Source of the DNA: Synechococcus sp. UW179A
GTDB taxonomy: Bacteria; Cyanobacteriota; Cyanobacteriia; PCC-6307; Cyanobiaceae
Direction of reading: 5' to 3'
DNA length: 64,000 nucleotides
Assembly (NCBI RefSeq): GCF_900473965.1
Contig: NZ_UCNJ01000024.1
Location: 62,001 to 126,000 of the forward strand
Shown: positions 16,295-27,562 of the stretch, one piece after another
How positions within the stretch are numbered: position 1 is the first letter of the stretch
How the letters are laid out: every line of letters begins with the position of its first letter
Position numbers and translations under genes: made by a program
The notes under the pieces: generated by a model
What the model was told of the DNA's origin: nothing
What the model saw: only the letters and a program-made list of their open reading frames with translations
Database searches by the model: none

Positions 16295-17973
16295 GCCGTT
16301 GGCTTGCACGACCTCTTCCTTGGCGCAGGGGTCTCAGAGCCCTGCGCATTTGGCGCACCGTTCTGGTGCTGTTGTTCCTGCTTTGGTGGGATAGCTGTCG
16401 CTGGACGTATCCGGGCGGGGTTTCGCCCGAGCGTCGTCAGACCCGTCAGCAGAACCGTGCCCGCTGGCTCACCAGGGAATTGCTCCAACTCGGGTCGGCG
16501 TTTATCAAGCTCGGTCAACTGCTGTCGGCGCGTCCTGATGTGCTGCCTGCGGGCTGGGTCGCTGAGCTGGCCGATCTGCAGGACAAAGTTCCTGCTTTCC
16601 CGTTTGATCAGGCCCAGGCCGTGTTGGAAGCAGAGCTGGGTGCTCGCTGTGCGGAGATCATTGACCTCGATGAGAACCCGCTTGCGGCTGCATCATTGGC
16701 TCAGGTGCATCGAGCAAGCCTGCGCAGTGGTCGTCAGGTGGTGCTCAAGATTCAACGCCCCGGCCTTGAGTCGCTGTTCCGGCTTGACCTGGAGGTAATG
16801 CAGCAGGTGGCATCTGTGCTGCAGCGTCATCCTCAATGGGGCCGCGGTCGTGACTGGGTGGCAATCGCTCAGGAATGCCGGCGTGTGTTATTGCGTGAGC
16901 TGGATTTTCGGCTGGAAGCCCAGCACGCTGCCCGTTTTCGTCAGCAGTTTCTGGATGATCCCCGCATTCGTGTACCCGGTGTGATCTGGGAACTGAGTAC
17001 CCGTCAAGTGCTCTGCCTCGATTACTTGCCGGGCATCAAGATCAACAACCGTCCTGAATTGCTCGCAGCCGGCATTGATCCGGGTGAGGTCGCTGAGATC
17101 GGTGCCGCCAGCTACTTGCAGCAGCTGGTGCGTTTCGGCTTTTTCCATGCTGATCCTCATCCCGGAAATCTGGCGGTTGCCAGTGATGGAGCCCTGATTT
17201 ACTACGACTTCGGAATGATGGGGCAGCTTTCTGAGCGGTTGAGACGACGTCTGGGTTCCATGGTTCGGGCAGCTGCGTCCCGCGATGCAACGGCTCTGGT
17301 GGAGGAGATGCAGGTGGCTGGTGTCATTGCCGCAGATGTGGATCTCGGGCCTGTGCGACGTCTAGTTCGTTTGATGCTGCGGGATGCACTCACCCCTCCT
17401 TTCAGTGCTTCGGTGATCGACAAATTGTCGGGAGATCTCTATGAGCTGGTTTATGGCCAACCGTTTCGGCTGCCGGTCGAGCTGATCTTCGTGATGCGAG
17501 CGTTGTCGACCTTTGAGGGCGTGGGACGCAGCCTCGATCCCGGCTTTAGCCTGGTGGGGATTGCCAAGCCTTATCTACTGCCACTCATGACTTCCAGTGG
17601 ATCCGGTTCCAATGATTTGTTCAATGAACTTGGCCGTCAGGTGGGTGCCCTGAGTTCCCGGGCCGTGGGGATTCCCCGTCGTTTGGATGAAAGTCTTGAG
17701 CGCCTGGAACAGGGGGATCTGCAGTTGCAGATCCGCATGGGTGAATCGGATCGTCAGTTCCGCCGTATGGTCACCGCTCAGCATTCCGTCGGCCAGTCGG
17801 TGCTTCTGGGAGGCCTGGCTTTGGCGGCGGCTATTTTGGGCGCCAGCGTTCGCCCACTCTGGGCTCTGCTGCCTCTCGGTGCAGCTGTGCCGGTCGGGAT
17901 GGGTTGGCTCAAACTGCAGGTGAAGTTACGCAAGGATGCCCGCATGGAATCCTTGTCGTCATCAAAAAGCTAA
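16291..17973 (+). CDS. ABC1/UbiB-family atypical kinase
   Basis: The 560 residues show all hallmarks of the ABC1K/UbiB family: the KxGQ motif in GSAFIKLGQLLSARPDVLP, the Ala-rich nucleotide loop in NPLAAASLAQVHRA, the lysine in QVVLKIQRPG, the catalytic loop FHADPHPGNLAV and the metal-binding YYDFGMMG. Two hydrophobic helices close the protein (about 505-540). Cyanobacterial members are linked to quinone or tocopherol metabolism and thylakoid stress. Which of these applies here cannot be told from sequence alone. The start is a TTG overlapping the upstream stop. Confidence 0.92.
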   Translation: MSRWLARPLPWRRGLRALRIWRTVLVLLFLLWWDSCRWTYPGGVSPERRQTRQQNRARWLTRELLQLGSAFIKLGQLLSARPDVLPAGWVAELADLQDKVPAFPFDQAQAVLEAELGARCAEIIDLDENPLAAASLAQVHRASLRSGRQVVLKIQRPGLESLFRLDLEVMQQVASVLQRHPQWGRGRDWVAIAQECRRVLLRELDFRLEAQHAARFRQQFLDDPRIRVPGVIWELSTRQVLCLDYLPGIKINNRPELLAAGIDPGEVAEIGAASYLQQLVRFGFFHADPHPGNLAVASDGALIYYDFGMMGQLSERLRRRLGSMVRAAASRDATALVEEMQVAGVIAADVDLGPVRRLVRLMLRDALTPPFSASVIDKLSGDLYELVYGQPFRLPVELIFVMRALSTFEGVGRSLDPGFSLVGIAKPYLLPLMTSSGSGSNDLFNELGRQVGALSSRAVGIPRRLDESLERLEQGDLQLQIRMGESDRQFRRMVTAQHSVGQSVLLGGLALAAAILGASVRPLWALLPLGAAVPVGMGWLKLQVKLRKDARMESLSSSKS

Positions 17974-18176
17974 ATCGCTTTAATGGCCGAGTCATTGTTG
18001 CCTTGGAGTGATGCTTCAACAGGTTCGTGTTTTGACGAATAAGGCTTCAGCTTTCCTCGCTGGTGATCATCCACTTTTGCTGAAGTTTCGGAGATCAGTG
18101 TGTTGATTCTTTGGGTGGATACTTCGCTTTGGATTGATTGATCTTTCGTCAAAACATTCGCTTTAACAGAATAACA

Positions 18177-18219
18177 ATGCCATTGAGTCAGGGATGCCTT
18201 GTACTGGATGGCATTTTTG
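18177..18219. terminator. Possible bidirectional terminator between convergent genes
   Basis: Perfect 8-bp arms AATGCCAT (18177-18184) and ATGGCATT (18209-18216) with a 24-base loop, followed on the plus strand by TTTG. It lies between the kinase gene and the convergent enolase gene. The long loop makes it a modest candidate; the rest of the 265-bp spacer shows nothing else. Confidence 0.4.
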
Positions 18220-18238
18220 TTGAGCGCTGATTCTTGGA

Positions 18239-19558
<1,320 letters not shown>

Positions 19559-19676
19559 CTATGGGTCCCCCTGCATCGCTGATTCCCCATCTCTGCCAAC
19601 AGGCCTCGATGCCTGCACGTCCACTTCCACTGATCTGGTGGATGCACCATGCTGGTATCAGCGATTGACCCGGATC

Positions 19677-20078
19677 ATGCGCATGCTGCACACCATGCTT
19701 CGGGTTGGTGATCTTGAGAGATCTCTCGCTTTCTATACCGATGTCCTCGGCATGCAGCTGCTTCGTCGCAAGGACTATGCCTCCGGTCGCTTCACACTGG
19801 CCTTTCTTGGTTATGGCGACGAAAAGGACCACACCGTGCTTGAGCTCACTCACAACTGGGATACAGAGCACTACGACCTGGGTGATGGATATGGCCACAT
19901 CGCCCTCGGGGTGCAGGACATCCAAGCCACGTGTTCGGGGATCGCTGAGCGAGGTGGAAGACTCGTGCGTGCTCCGGGACCGATGAAACATGGCAGCACG
20001 GTGATCGCTTTCCTGGAGGATCCCGATGGCTACAAGGTGGAGCTGATTGAGCTCTCCTCTCGATCGACTGCCGCTTGA
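19677..20078 (+). CDS. gloA: Lactoylglutathione lyase (glyoxalase I)
   Basis: Converts the hemithioacetal of methylglyoxal and glutathione to lactoylglutathione. Starting at the ATG at 19677 gives 133 residues beginning MRMLHTMLRVGDLERSL. This places the four metal ligands at His5, Glu56, His74 and Glu122, the same numbering as in the E. coli enzyme, which is strong support for this start over the ATG at 19638. It is probably nickel or cobalt dependent, as in short bacterial enzymes. The next gene starts 15 bp after its stop. Confidence 0.96.
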   Translation: MRMLHTMLRVGDLERSLAFYTDVLGMQLLRRKDYASGRFTLAFLGYGDEKDHTVLELTHNWDTEHYDLGDGYGHIALGVQDIQATCSGIAERGGRLVRAPGPMKHGSTVIAFLEDPDGYKVELIELSSRSTAA

Positions 20079-20093
20079 GGGGATCCGCCCGCG

Positions 20094-22859
20094 ATGACAT
20101 CCGATTTCGGCGTAACTCCTCAACCTCCAGCCAGTCTCACGGTGGAGCCAGACCGTTTCAGCGACGACGCTTGGGAGCTTTTGCTCTCCGCCCAGGATGG
20201 AGCCCGTCGTTGGCGTCACGGCGACTTGGATGTGGAGCATCTGCTCCAGGCACTGTTCAGTGATCCACGCTTCAAGGCGGACGTGGGCGCATTGCCGCTG
20301 CCTCAGGACCAGTTGCTTGATCAGCTCGAGGGCTTTCTGGAGGAGCAGCCCATGGCCAGAGGTGATGAGCTGTTTGTGGGTGAAGACCTTGAGACCTTGC
20401 TCGAGGCGGCCGACAGGGTGCGTGGCCTCTGGGGATCCAGGTTGATCGAGGTTTCGCATCTGCTGATCGCCATCGGTCGGGACCCACGCATCGGTGCCGA
20501 ACTGCTGTCCCGTTTTGGGTTGCCGGCCGATCGACTGGAGGCAGAGTTGAGGCGACCGACCGCATCGGCTGCTTCTGCTCCACCCAGTCCTCCTGCACCC
20601 GTTATTCGTTCAGCAGCACCCACCCCTGTTGTTCCAATCGCTCAGCCCTTGAACGAGCCTGTTCAGTCCGGGCTTGGGTCGTCGGAACCTGTCGTTGATC
20701 CGGTGCTTGATCTTGCCAATGAGCCTGACCCCAAGGCTCTGGATCGTTATGGCCGCGACCTTACTGCCGCCGCGGCTCAGGGGCTCCTAGATCCTGTGGT
20801 CGGCCGCGATGGCGAGATCCGTAGCTTGATCAAGGTGCTTTCGCGTCGGGGCAAAAACAATCCGGTTCTGATCGGAGCTCCTGGTGTGGGTAAGACGGCC
20901 ATCGCCGAGCTGCTGGCCCAGCGCATCGTTGCCGGTGAAGTCCCGGAATCGCTTCAGGGATTGCGACTTGTGGCACTAGATGTGGGTGCCCTGATCGCTG
21001 GCGCCAAATTTCGGGGGCAGTTCGAGGAACGCTTGCGAGAGGTGCTTCAGGAGGTGAGTGATCCCGAGGCCGGAGTCGTGCTGTTCATCGATGAACTGCA
21101 TACCGTGGTTAACAGCGACCGCTCCAGCGCCGACGCAGGCAGCCTGCTGAAGCCGGCTCTGGCCAGGGGAGATTTGCGTTGTATTGCCGCAACCACGCCA
21201 GAGGATTACCGCCGCACAGTTGAGAAGGATCCAGCTCTGAACCGTCGCTTCCAGCAGGTGCAGATCTCCGAGCCATCGATCGACCACAGCGTTGAGATCC
21301 TGCGGGGAGTGAAGGAGCGCTACGAGCTTCATCACGGTGTAACGATTACCGACGCCGCGGTAACGGCTGCAGCACGCCTTGCCGACCGCTATATCAGTGA
21401 TCGATGTCTGCCTGATAAGGCCATCGATCTGATCGATGAAGCGGCGGCACAACTCAAGATGGATGTCACGTCCAAGCCCCAGGTGGTGGAGGACGCTGAA
21501 ATGGATCTGCGACGTGTAGAACTGGCGGTGCTTGCGGCAGAGCAGGCTCCTGAATCGGAGCGCGTGCAGCTTCAGCGCCAGCGACTCGAGGCCTCTTCCC
21601 AGCTCACTCAACTGCGTGAGCGCTGGCAGGCAGAGCGGGAACAGCTGCAGGAACTGCGCCAACTGCTGCAGGAAGATGAGGATCTACGCCATGCCATAGC
21701 TGAAGCAGAGCGACAGGGTGATCTTGAAGAAGCTGCCCGGCTCCAGTACGACCAGCTGCATCGTCTTCAGCAGCGCCGCAGTGACCTGGAGGAGGCGCTC
21801 AACCAGGCGCAGCAAGACGGAACAGCACTGCTACGAGAGCAGGTGGAAGCCGCGGATATTGCCGATGTGGTAGCGCGATGGACAGGCATTCCCATCCAGC
21901 GTCTGTTGGCGGGTGAACGCCAGAAACTGCTAGAGCTTGACCAGCGCCTTGCGGAGCGGGTGATCGGTCAGTCCGATGCCGTGGGGGCTGTGGCTGCGGC
22001 GATTCGCAGGGCCCGAGCAGGCATGAAGGATCCGCGACGCCCTGTGGGGTCATTTCTGTTTCTGGGGCCGACAGGTGTCGGCAAAACCGAACTGGCCAAG
22101 GCTCTGGCAGGACAGCTGTTCGATGAGGAAGAGTCGATGGTGCGCCTCGACATGAGTGAGTTCATGGAGCGCAATGCGGTGGCTCGCTTACTCGGTGCCC
22201 CCCCTGGCTATGTCGGTTATGAGGAGGGAGGGCAGCTGACCGAAGCGGTACGTCGTCGTCCATATGCGTTACTTCTCCTGGATGAGGTGGAGAAGGCTCA
22301 CCCCGATGTGTTCAATGTGCTCCTGCAGGTGCTGGATGACGGCCGCCTCAGCGATTCGCAGGGGCGCACGGTTGATTTCCGACACACTGTGGTTGTGATG
22401 ACCAGCAATCTGGCCAGCCGCGCCATTCTCGAATCAGCACGTCAGGACAGGGAAGCGGGAACATCGGTTGATCAATCCTCCTTGGATGGTGCTGTGGACG
22501 AGGCTTTGGGGCGCCATTTTCGACCTGAATTCCTGAACCGCATCGATGAAGTGATCCGGTTTCAGCCTCTCGGACTTGATGATCTGCGCAGAATTGTGCG
22601 CCTGCAGCTGGCTGATTTAGCGGCGCTGCTGAGAGAACAGGGGCTGGAGCTGCGCGTTGAGGAAGGTGTGATTGAAGCGATCGTGAGCCTCGGTTATGAG
22701 CCGGAATATGGAGCAAGGCCATTGCGAAGGGTGCTGCGACGTCAACTGGAGAATCCCCTGGCGACTGAACTGCTGGAGGACCGTTTCAGCGGGGCTCAGG
22801 CGGTGCGTGTGCAGGCTGGATCGACACCAAACGATCCCTTCCTCTTTGAACCGGAATAA
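20094..22859 (+). CDS. clpB2: ClpB-type AAA+ disaggregase, ClpB2-like
   Basis: Hsp100 chaperone of 921 residues. Order: a divergent Clp N-domain (about 20-165), a long Pro/Ala-rich linker (about 165-225), a first AAA+ module with Walker [10 protein letters not shown] and Walker B VLFIDELH, a long coiled-coil middle domain (about 455-570, [19 protein letters not shown]), and a second AAA+ module with GPTGVGKTE and [15 protein letters not shown]. The middle domain and the lack of a visible ClpP-binding IGF/L tripeptide favour ClpB over ClpC. The odd N-domain and linker fit the second, non-heat-inducible paralogue of cyanobacteria. It lies 15 bp behind gloA. Confidence 0.9.
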   Translation: MTSDFGVTPQPPASLTVEPDRFSDDAWELLLSAQDGARRWRHGDLDVEHLLQALFSDPRFKADVGALPLPQDQLLDQLEGFLEEQPMARGDELFVGEDLETLLEAADRVRGLWGSRLIEVSHLLIAIGRDPRIGAELLSRFGLPADRLEAELRRPTASAASAPPSPPAPVIRSAAPTPVVPIAQPLNEPVQSGLGSSEPVVDPVLDLANEPDPKALDRYGRDLTAAAAQGLLDPVVGRDGEIRSLIKVLSRRGKNNPVLIGAPGVGKTAIAELLAQRIVAGEVPESLQGLRLVALDVGALIAGAKFRGQFEERLREVLQEVSDPEAGVVLFIDELHTVVNSDRSSADAGSLLKPALARGDLRCIAATTPEDYRRTVEKDPALNRRFQQVQISEPSIDHSVEILRGVKERYELHHGVTITDAAVTAAARLADRYISDRCLPDKAIDLIDEAAAQLKMDVTSKPQVVEDAEMDLRRVELAVLAAEQAPESERVQLQRQRLEASSQLTQLRERWQAEREQLQELRQLLQEDEDLRHAIAEAERQGDLEEAARLQYDQLHRLQQRRSDLEEALNQAQQDGTALLREQVEAADIADVVARWTGIPIQRLLAGERQKLLELDQRLAERVIGQSDAVGAVAAAIRRARAGMKDPRRPVGSFLFLGPTGVGKTELAKALAGQLFDEEESMVRLDMSEFMERNAVARLLGAPPGYVGYEEGGQLTEAVRRRPYALLLLDEVEKAHPDVFNVLLQVLDDGRLSDSQGRTVDFRHTVVVMTSNLASRAILESARQDREAGTSVDQSSLDGAVDEALGRHFRPEFLNRIDEVIRFQPLGLDDLRRIVRLQLADLAALLREQGLELRVEEGVIEAIVSLGYEPEYGARPLRRVLRRQLENPLATELLEDRFSGAQAVRVQAGSTPNDPFLFEPE

Positions 22860-22915
22860 CGACTCATGAAGGCGTCCGGTACGATGTTTCATTGCTGTCA
22901 CGTGCCCCCAGAGCC

Positions 22916-22944
22916 GGCGTCAGCACCGGCCCAGACGCCTTTTT
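22916..22944 (+). terminator. Terminator or attenuator between clpB2 and secE
   Basis: Arms GGCGTC (22916-22921) and GACGCC (22934-22939) are followed by five T. A competing hairpin GCCGG/CCGGC (22914-22918, 22926-22930) uses the left arm. It lies only 13 bp upstream of the secE start. Confidence 0.6.
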
Positions 22945-22956
22945 GATCCGTCATCA

Positions 22957-23205
22957 GTGACCAGCCCCACTTCCGAGGACACAACCGCAGCGACGACGCC
23001 CCCCTCATCAGGCCCTGAACAGCCTGAAAAAAAGGGTGGTTTTTTGCAGGCCACCTTTGAGGAGTTGAAGCTTGTGGTCTGGCCTAGCCGACAACAGCTG
23101 TTCAGCGAATCCATCGCGGTGATCCTGATGGTGAGCCTCTCGGCTGCGGCCATTGCCGCTCTGAGTCGCTTCTACGGCTGGGCTGCGTCCCAGGTGTTCC
23201 GTTGA
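22957..23205 (+). CDS. secE: Preprotein translocase subunit SecE
   Basis: Clamp subunit of the SecYEG translocon in plasma and thylakoid membranes. The 82-residue protein has a disordered Thr/Pro-rich N-terminus, the amphipathic segment FLQATFEELKLVVWPSRQQLFSE typical of SecE, and one transmembrane helix (about 53-75). The start is a GTG. The place directly before nusG and the L11-L1-L10-L12 genes is the classical bacterial order. Confidence 0.95.
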   Translation: MTSPTSEDTTAATTPPSSGPEQPEKKGGFLQATFEELKLVVWPSRQQLFSESIAVILMVSLSAAAIAALSRFYGWAASQVFR

Positions 23206-23266
23206 CTCCTGCTCCGGTCTGATCCGGTGCATTTCCCCAGTTCATCCTTCGTTCCTGCCCTGCCTC

Positions 23267-23935
23267 GTGTCTGATCTCGATCCAATCCAGTCGGACTCCA
23301 GTGAGGTGCTTGACCTTCCGGCACCGAACGACGGAGAAGAGGGCACTCTTGAAAGTCCCACAATCCGCACAGGTGTTGCCCGCTGGTATGCGGTGCAGGT
23401 GGCATCCAGTTGCGAGAAAAAGGTGAAGGCCACGCTGGAGCAGCGGGCTGTGACTCTCGGTGTGAGCAATCGCATTCTTGAGATTGAAATTCCCGAAACG
23501 CCTGCGGTGAAAATCAAGAAAGATGGCAGCCGCCAATCCACCGAGGAGAAGGTGTTTCCCGGATATGTGCTTGTGCGCATGGTGCTGGACGAAGACACGA
23601 TGATGGCCGTGCGCAGCACCCCAAACGTCATCAACTTTGTTGGTGCGGAAGACCGCCGAGCCACCGGTAAAGCACGGGGTCACATCAAGCCACGTCCTTT
23701 GAGTCGTCAGGAAGTGGACCGCATCTTCAAGCGGGCTGCAGAGAAGAAAACGGTTGTGAAGGTTGATCTCACCGAGGGGGATCAGATTTTGGTCACTGCT
23801 GGTCCTTTCAAGGATTTCCAGGGTGAGGTCATCGAGGTGTCGGGTGAGCGCAGCAAGCTCAAGGCTCTCCTCTCCATTTTTGGTCGTGAGACACCGGTCG
23901 AACTCGAGTTTTCTCAGGTGAGCAAGCAGAACTGA
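23267..23935 (+). CDS. nusG: Transcription termination/antitermination factor NusG
   Basis: Binds RNA polymerase and couples it to Rho or ribosomes. The 222 residues contain the NGN domain (about 45-160: ARWYAVQVASSCEKKVKATLEQR, VFPGYVLVRMVLDEDTM, VINFVGA) and the C-terminal KOW domain (GDQILVTAGPFKDFQGEVIEVSGERSK). The N-terminal 40 acidic residues are an extension. The start is a GTG. It is followed by a 110-bp GC-rich spacer with nested hairpins before rplK. Confidence 0.97.
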   Translation: MSDLDPIQSDSSEVLDLPAPNDGEEGTLESPTIRTGVARWYAVQVASSCEKKVKATLEQRAVTLGVSNRILEIEIPETPAVKIKKDGSRQSTEEKVFPGYVLVRMVLDEDTMMAVRSTPNVINFVGAEDRRATGKARGHIKPRPLSRQEVDRIFKRAAEKKTVVKVDLTEGDQILVTAGPFKDFQGEVIEVSGERSKLKALLSIFGRETPVELEFSQVSKQN

Positions 23936-24045
23936 TATCAGCGGCGGCCGTCTCCCTGCGGAGGGCGGCCTGAGGGGTGGTTCTTCACCCCGCCGCACCT
24001 GCCCCGAGGGCCAGGTGATCCGCAGATGTTCAACTCCGTCCGCCG

Positions 24046-24471
24046 ATGGCCAAGAAAGTCGTAGCTGTGATCAAGCTGGCCCTTCAGGCCGGCAAAGCCA
24101 ACCCTGCACCGCCCGTGGGTCCTGCCCTTGGTCAGCATGGGGTCAACATCATGGCGTTCTGCAAGGAATACAACGCTCGCACCCAGGACAAAGCCGGGTT
24201 CGTGATTCCGGTGGAGATCTCGGTCTTCGAAGACCGCAGTTTCACCTTCATCACCAAGACGCCGCCAGCGTCCGTGCTGATCACCAAGGCTGCTGGAATT
24301 CCTAAAGGTTCCGGAGAGTCCGCCAAGGGAAGCGTTGGCTCCATCAAGCGATCCCAGCTTGAGGAGATCGCCAAGACCAAGCTGCCCGATCTCAATTGCA
24401 CCAGCGTTGAGTCGGCTATGCGCATCATCGAAGGCACTGCTCGCAACATGGGCGTCGCCATCAGCGACTGA
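24046..24471 (+). CDS. rplK: 50S ribosomal protein L11
   Basis: Stalk-base protein that binds 23S rRNA at the GTPase centre; in many bacteria it is needed for RelA activation on the ribosome. The 141 residues carry [39 protein letters not shown] and the C-terminal RNA-binding domain ([21 protein letters not shown]). The spacer before it (23936-24045) holds GC-rich inverted repeats that might serve as the autoregulatory site for L1; this is only a suggestion. Confidence 0.98.
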   Translation: MAKKVVAVIKLALQAGKANPAPPVGPALGQHGVNIMAFCKEYNARTQDKAGFVIPVEISVFEDRSFTFITKTPPASVLITKAAGIPKGSGESAKGSVGSIKRSQLEEIAKTKLPDLNCTSVESAMRIIEGTARNMGVAISD

Positions 24472-24548
24472 CGCACTTGCGCCAGTCATTGCTCACTTCC
24501 AATTTCTTCAGGGGGAGACCTTGTGGTCGTCTGAACCCCATCTAAGCC

Positions 24549-25256
24549 ATGCCAAAACTTTCCAAACGCCTGGCCAGCCTCGTTACCAAGGTGGAAGAGC
24601 GTGCTTACGAGCCGCTTGAAGCCATCCAGCTGGTCAAGGACAACGCCAACGCTAAGTTCGACGAGACCATGGAGGCGCATGTGCGTCTCGGGATCGATCC
24701 CAAATACACGGATCAGCAGCTGCGCACCACCGTGGCACTGCCTCACGGCACCGGTCAGACCGTGCGCATTGCGGTGGTCACCAGTGGTGAGAAGGTTGCA
24801 GCAGCCAAAGCAGCCGGCGCAGAGCTTGCTGGCGATGAGGATCTGGTCAACACCATCAGCAAAGGGGAGATGAACTTCGACCTGCTGATCGCCACCCCAG
24901 ACATGATGCCCAAGGTGGCCAAGCTGGGCCGCGTGCTCGGCCCCCGTGGTCTGATGCCCAACCCCAAAGCCGGCACCGTCACCACTGATCTGGCTGCCGC
25001 CATCAAGGAGTTCAAGGCCGGCAAGCTCGAATTCCGTGCTGACCGCACCGGCATCGTGCACGTGCGTTTCGGCAAGGCCAGCTTTGACGCTGCCAACCTG
25101 CTCGATAACCTGAAAATGCTTCAGGAGACCATTGACCGCAACAAGCCCAGCGGAGCAAAAGGTCGTTACTGGAAGAGCCTGTATGTGACCTCCACCATGG
25201 GCCCTTCGGTGGAAGTGGATATCTCAGCCCTTCAGGACATCAACAAAGAGGGCTGA
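24549..25256 (+). CDS. rplA: 50S ribosomal protein L1
   Basis: Protein of the L1 stalk that moves with the E-site tRNA; it represses the L11-L1 mRNA in many bacteria. The 235-residue length is usual. Signature: [21 protein letters not shown], with the flanking RNA-binding surface [18 protein letters not shown] and the C-terminal [16 protein letters not shown]. It lies 77 bp after rplK and before the L10 leader. Confidence 0.98.
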   Translation: MPKLSKRLASLVTKVEERAYEPLEAIQLVKDNANAKFDETMEAHVRLGIDPKYTDQQLRTTVALPHGTGQTVRIAVVTSGEKVAAAKAAGAELAGDEDLVNTISKGEMNFDLLIATPDMMPKVAKLGRVLGPRGLMPNPKAGTVTTDLAAAIKEFKAGKLEFRADRTGIVHVRFGKASFDAANLLDNLKMLQETIDRNKPSGAKGRYWKSLYVTSTMGPSVEVDISALQDINKEG

Positions 25257-25317
25257 TCCAACTCATTCCAACCTGAGGCCAGCCAGCCTCCGCTTCAGTG
25301 GAGGCTGTGTTGTAGGT

Positions 25318-25440
25318 TTGTCTGCTGGCGAAAGCCAGACAACGGGCACGCGCCCGGCCAAAGACAGCAGGTTGCTTCAAGCGGTTGTTATCAACCGTCA
25401 AAGATGCATTAAGTCCTGCCGAGGCAGACGCGACGATTTT
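25318..25440 (+). ncRNA. L10 leader (rplJL autoregulatory RNA)
   Basis: The spacer before rplJ contains the structure expected of the L10 leader: an arm CTGCTGGC with a GAAA loop, a GC-rich inner hairpin (CGGGC/GCCCG near 25343-25357), and the conserved AAAGACAGCAGG at 25370-25381, which pairs back to CTGCTG. L10-(L12)4 complexes bind such leaders and repress rplJL translation. Boundaries are approximate. A separate hairpin AGCCTCC/GGAGGCT (around 25284-25305) may end or process the rplKA message. Confidence 0.75.
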
Positions 25441-25538
25441 GCTCCCTCATGGGATTGGATCGATACGCGGCCTCGTCTCCTTCGGGAGCACTGAACGGCC
25501 GTGTGTCCAGCTTGTTCCCCCGATCCGATCCAAATCCT

Positions 25539-26066
25539 ATGGGCCGCACTCTGGAGAGCAAGCAACAGATCGTCGAAGAGCTCAAGCAGCTCCTCGGTGA
25601 GGCCGAAATGGCATTGGTCCTGGATTACCAGGGTCTTTCCATCAAGGAAATGTCTGATCTGAGGACTCGTCTTCGGGGCAGCAACGGCGTTTGCAAGGTG
25701 ACCAAAAACACCTTGATGCGTCTTGCCATTGATGGTGATAGTGCCTGGTCCAACCTCGATCCCCTTCTGAGCGGTACCAACGCTTTCGTCCTTGTTAAGG
25801 GCGATGTCGGCGGTGCAGTGAAAGCCCTTCAGGCTTTTCAGAAGGACACCAAGAAGTCCGAAACCAAGGGCGGCCTTTTCGAAGGCAAGCTTCTCTCTCA
25901 GGACGAGATCAAGGCCATCGGTGACCTTCCCTCCAAGGAAGTGCTCATGGCTCAGATTGCCGGTTCCATCAATGCCCTTGCCACCAAGTTGGCTGTGGGT
26001 ATCAACGAGGTTCCCTCCGGTCTTGCTCGGGCGCTCAAGCAGCACGCCGATTCCGGCGAAAGCTGA
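25539..26066 (+). CDS. rplJ: 50S ribosomal protein L10
   Basis: Anchors the L12 stalk to the ribosome. From the ATG at 25539 the protein has 175 residues and begins [20 protein letters not shown], as in the family. The in-frame ATG at 25449 would place 30 unrelated residues in the leader RNA and is rejected. [32 protein letters not shown] and a C-terminal helix binding L12 are seen. It is cotranscribed with rplL 48 bp downstream. Confidence 0.97.
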   Translation: MGRTLESKQQIVEELKQLLGEAEMALVLDYQGLSIKEMSDLRTRLRGSNGVCKVTKNTLMRLAIDGDSAWSNLDPLLSGTNAFVLVKGDVGGAVKALQAFQKDTKKSETKGGLFEGKLLSQDEIKAIGDLPSKEVLMAQIAGSINALATKLAVGINEVPSGLARALKQHADSGES

Positions 26067-26113
26067 ACGTCTTCGACCCGACTGTTTTTTTGATCTGTTG
26101 CTGAATCCCAACC

Positions 26114-26506
26114 ATGTCTGCAAAAACCGACGAAATCCTCGAATCTCTGAAGTCTCTTTCGCTGCTTGAAGCCTCCGAGCTTGTTAAGCAGATCGAAGAG
26201 GCCTTCGGCGTCTCCGCTGCCGCATCCGCGGGTGTGGTGATGGCTGCCCCCGGCGCTGCCGCTGGTGGTGGTGGCGAGGCCGCTGAAGAAAAGACCGAGT
26301 TTGATGTTGTGCTGGAAAGCTTCGATGCTTCCGCCAAGATCAAGGTCCTCAAGGCTGTGCGAGAAGCCACAGGCCTTGGCCTGGGAGATGCCAAGGCCAT
26401 GGTCGAAGCTGCTCCGAAAACCATCAAGGAAGGTGTCTCCAAGGATGATGCCGAGGCCCTCAAGAAGGCCATTGAAGAGGTGGGTGGAAAGGTCACTCTC
26501 AAGTGA
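26114..26506 (+). CDS. rplL: 50S ribosomal protein L7/L12
   Basis: Stalk protein that recruits and activates the GTPase factors. The 130 residues show the N-terminal dimerisation domain ([25 protein letters not shown]), an Ala/Gly-rich hinge (about 35-58) and the C-terminal domain with [25 protein letters not shown] strong terminator closes the secE-rplL block 50 bp downstream. Confidence 0.98.
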   Translation: MSAKTDEILESLKSLSLLEASELVKQIEEAFGVSAAASAGVVMAAPGAAAGGGGEAAEEKTEFDVVLESFDASAKIKVLKAVREATGLGLGDAKAMVEAAPKTIKEGVSKDDAEALKKAIEEVGGKVTLK

Positions 26507-26555
26507 GTTTGTTGGATCGGCGGCTTGCGCTTGCTGATCCCTCCCCTTCAAGACC

Positions 26556-26579
26556 ACCGACCTTCGGGTCGGTTTTTTT
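26556..26579 (+). terminator. Intrinsic terminator of the rplJL operon
   Basis: Stem ACCGACC (26556-26562) pairs with GGTCGGT (26567-26573) around a short TTCG loop, followed by a run of T to 26579. Confidence 0.92.
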
Positions 26580-26617
26580 ATGTTTGGCCGATTCCGGACA
26601 ACCTGGATTCATCATTC

Positions 26618-26645
26618 AAAAAAAAAGCTCTGCCAAGGGCAGAGC
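26618..26645 (-). terminator. Intrinsic terminator of the DUF3747-like gene
   Basis: On the minus strand, GCTCTGCC, loop CTT, GGCAGAGC (26627-26645) is followed by nine T. It is tail to tail with the rplL terminator. Confidence 0.85.
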
Positions 26646-26797
26646 TCAGAAGTGAAACGCATTGCTGGAGTCTGTCCTTGTTTCGACCCAGAAGAGGCGC
26701 TTTCCACTCCTCACACTTTGTCAAATTAAAAAATTGCTCTCTGAATTGCGCGTTGTGCTGGGGCGCTCTCTCAACTGTCCTTCAGTTTGGCGGCGGT

Positions 26798-27502
26798 TCA
26801 GGGTCGGAAGGGAATGACCGTCAGACGGATCGGCCCCCGTTGCTGATTCAGACGACGTCCACCTGGCTGTGAAGGGGGTTTGGGCATGCTGGCGGTGAAG
26901 GTCAGACTTCGATCCACAGGTTTCCCCTTATTCGCTGCCATCAGCGTGTTCATTGACTGCTTATGGGCGAAATAGACGTGGCTCAGCGTGCGCCCTTTGT
27001 AGCTGCGGCGTTCGAGCGACCAGCCCGGCTCCAGCGTCAATTTCACAAAGGCATTTTTGTCCCGGCGCACTTTGCTGGCTCGCGCCACTGTGATTCCGTC
27101 ACCTTGGACAGAGTCCGTCGCCTGTAACGCCAGACCATTTTTGCTCTGGTTCAGACGTAGGCGATAGCGCTTGTCGACATCCCTGCCTGACGTGCGGAGG
27201 GAGTAGCCGTTGCTGTCGAGGTAGCGGCTGCAGATTCCCGTGAAATCGAAGTTGTTCAGAGAGGGGTTCATCAGCCCGTCTTGCCGTTCTTCCCAGCAGA
27301 GCGGTCTGGCTTTGATCTGTTCCAGCACCAGCAGCTTCCAGCGATCTGGTCCCACCGCTTGAGCCAGGATCGCGAAACGTTCTTCTTGCAGAGGACTGCT
27401 GTCGAACAGGGCCCGGGCCCATCCGGGCAGGCTTCCAGCAATGGCCGCCAGACCCACCGCACCGGCACTCAGCGCAGCTCTGCGGAAGTAGGTTCGGCCC
27501 AT
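26798..27502 (-). CDS. Secreted DUF3747-like protein
   Basis: The protein has 234 residues from the ATG at 27502. A longer in-frame reading to 28090 would run wholly against rnhA and is rejected. The N-terminus MGRTYFRRAALSAGAVGLAAIAG, ending near ARA, is a signal peptide and has an Arg pair that could make it Tat-dependent. The mature part (LFDSSPLQEERFAILAQAVG, CWEERQDGLMNPSLNNFDFTGICSRYLDSNGYSLRTSG) resembles the cyanobacterial DUF3747 family of unknown function. The C-terminal tail is basic. It is divergent from rnhA, with 60 bp between starts. Confidence 0.8.
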   Translation of the reverse strand: MGRTYFRRAALSAGAVGLAAIAGSLPGWARALFDSSPLQEERFAILAQAVGPDRWKLLVLEQIKARPLCWEERQDGLMNPSLNNFDFTGICSRYLDSNGYSLRTSGRDVDKRYRLRLNQSKNGLALQATDSVQGDGITVARASKVRRDKNAFVKLTLEPGWSLERRSYKGRTLSHVYFAHKQSMNTLMAANKGKPVDRSLTFTASMPKPPSQPGGRRLNQQRGPIRLTVIPFRP

Positions 27503-27562
27503 GGCCCAGTCCTCCTGGGTGTTCAAGAACCGTGTTGTACCGAAGAAGGTGTGGGGTGACCA

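Noticed and set aside
17970-18152. A 60-codon minus-strand ORF in the spacer between the ABC1 kinase and eno
   Set aside because: Polar, low-complexity sequence with no ribosome binding site, overlapping the kinase 3' end; no support beyond being open.
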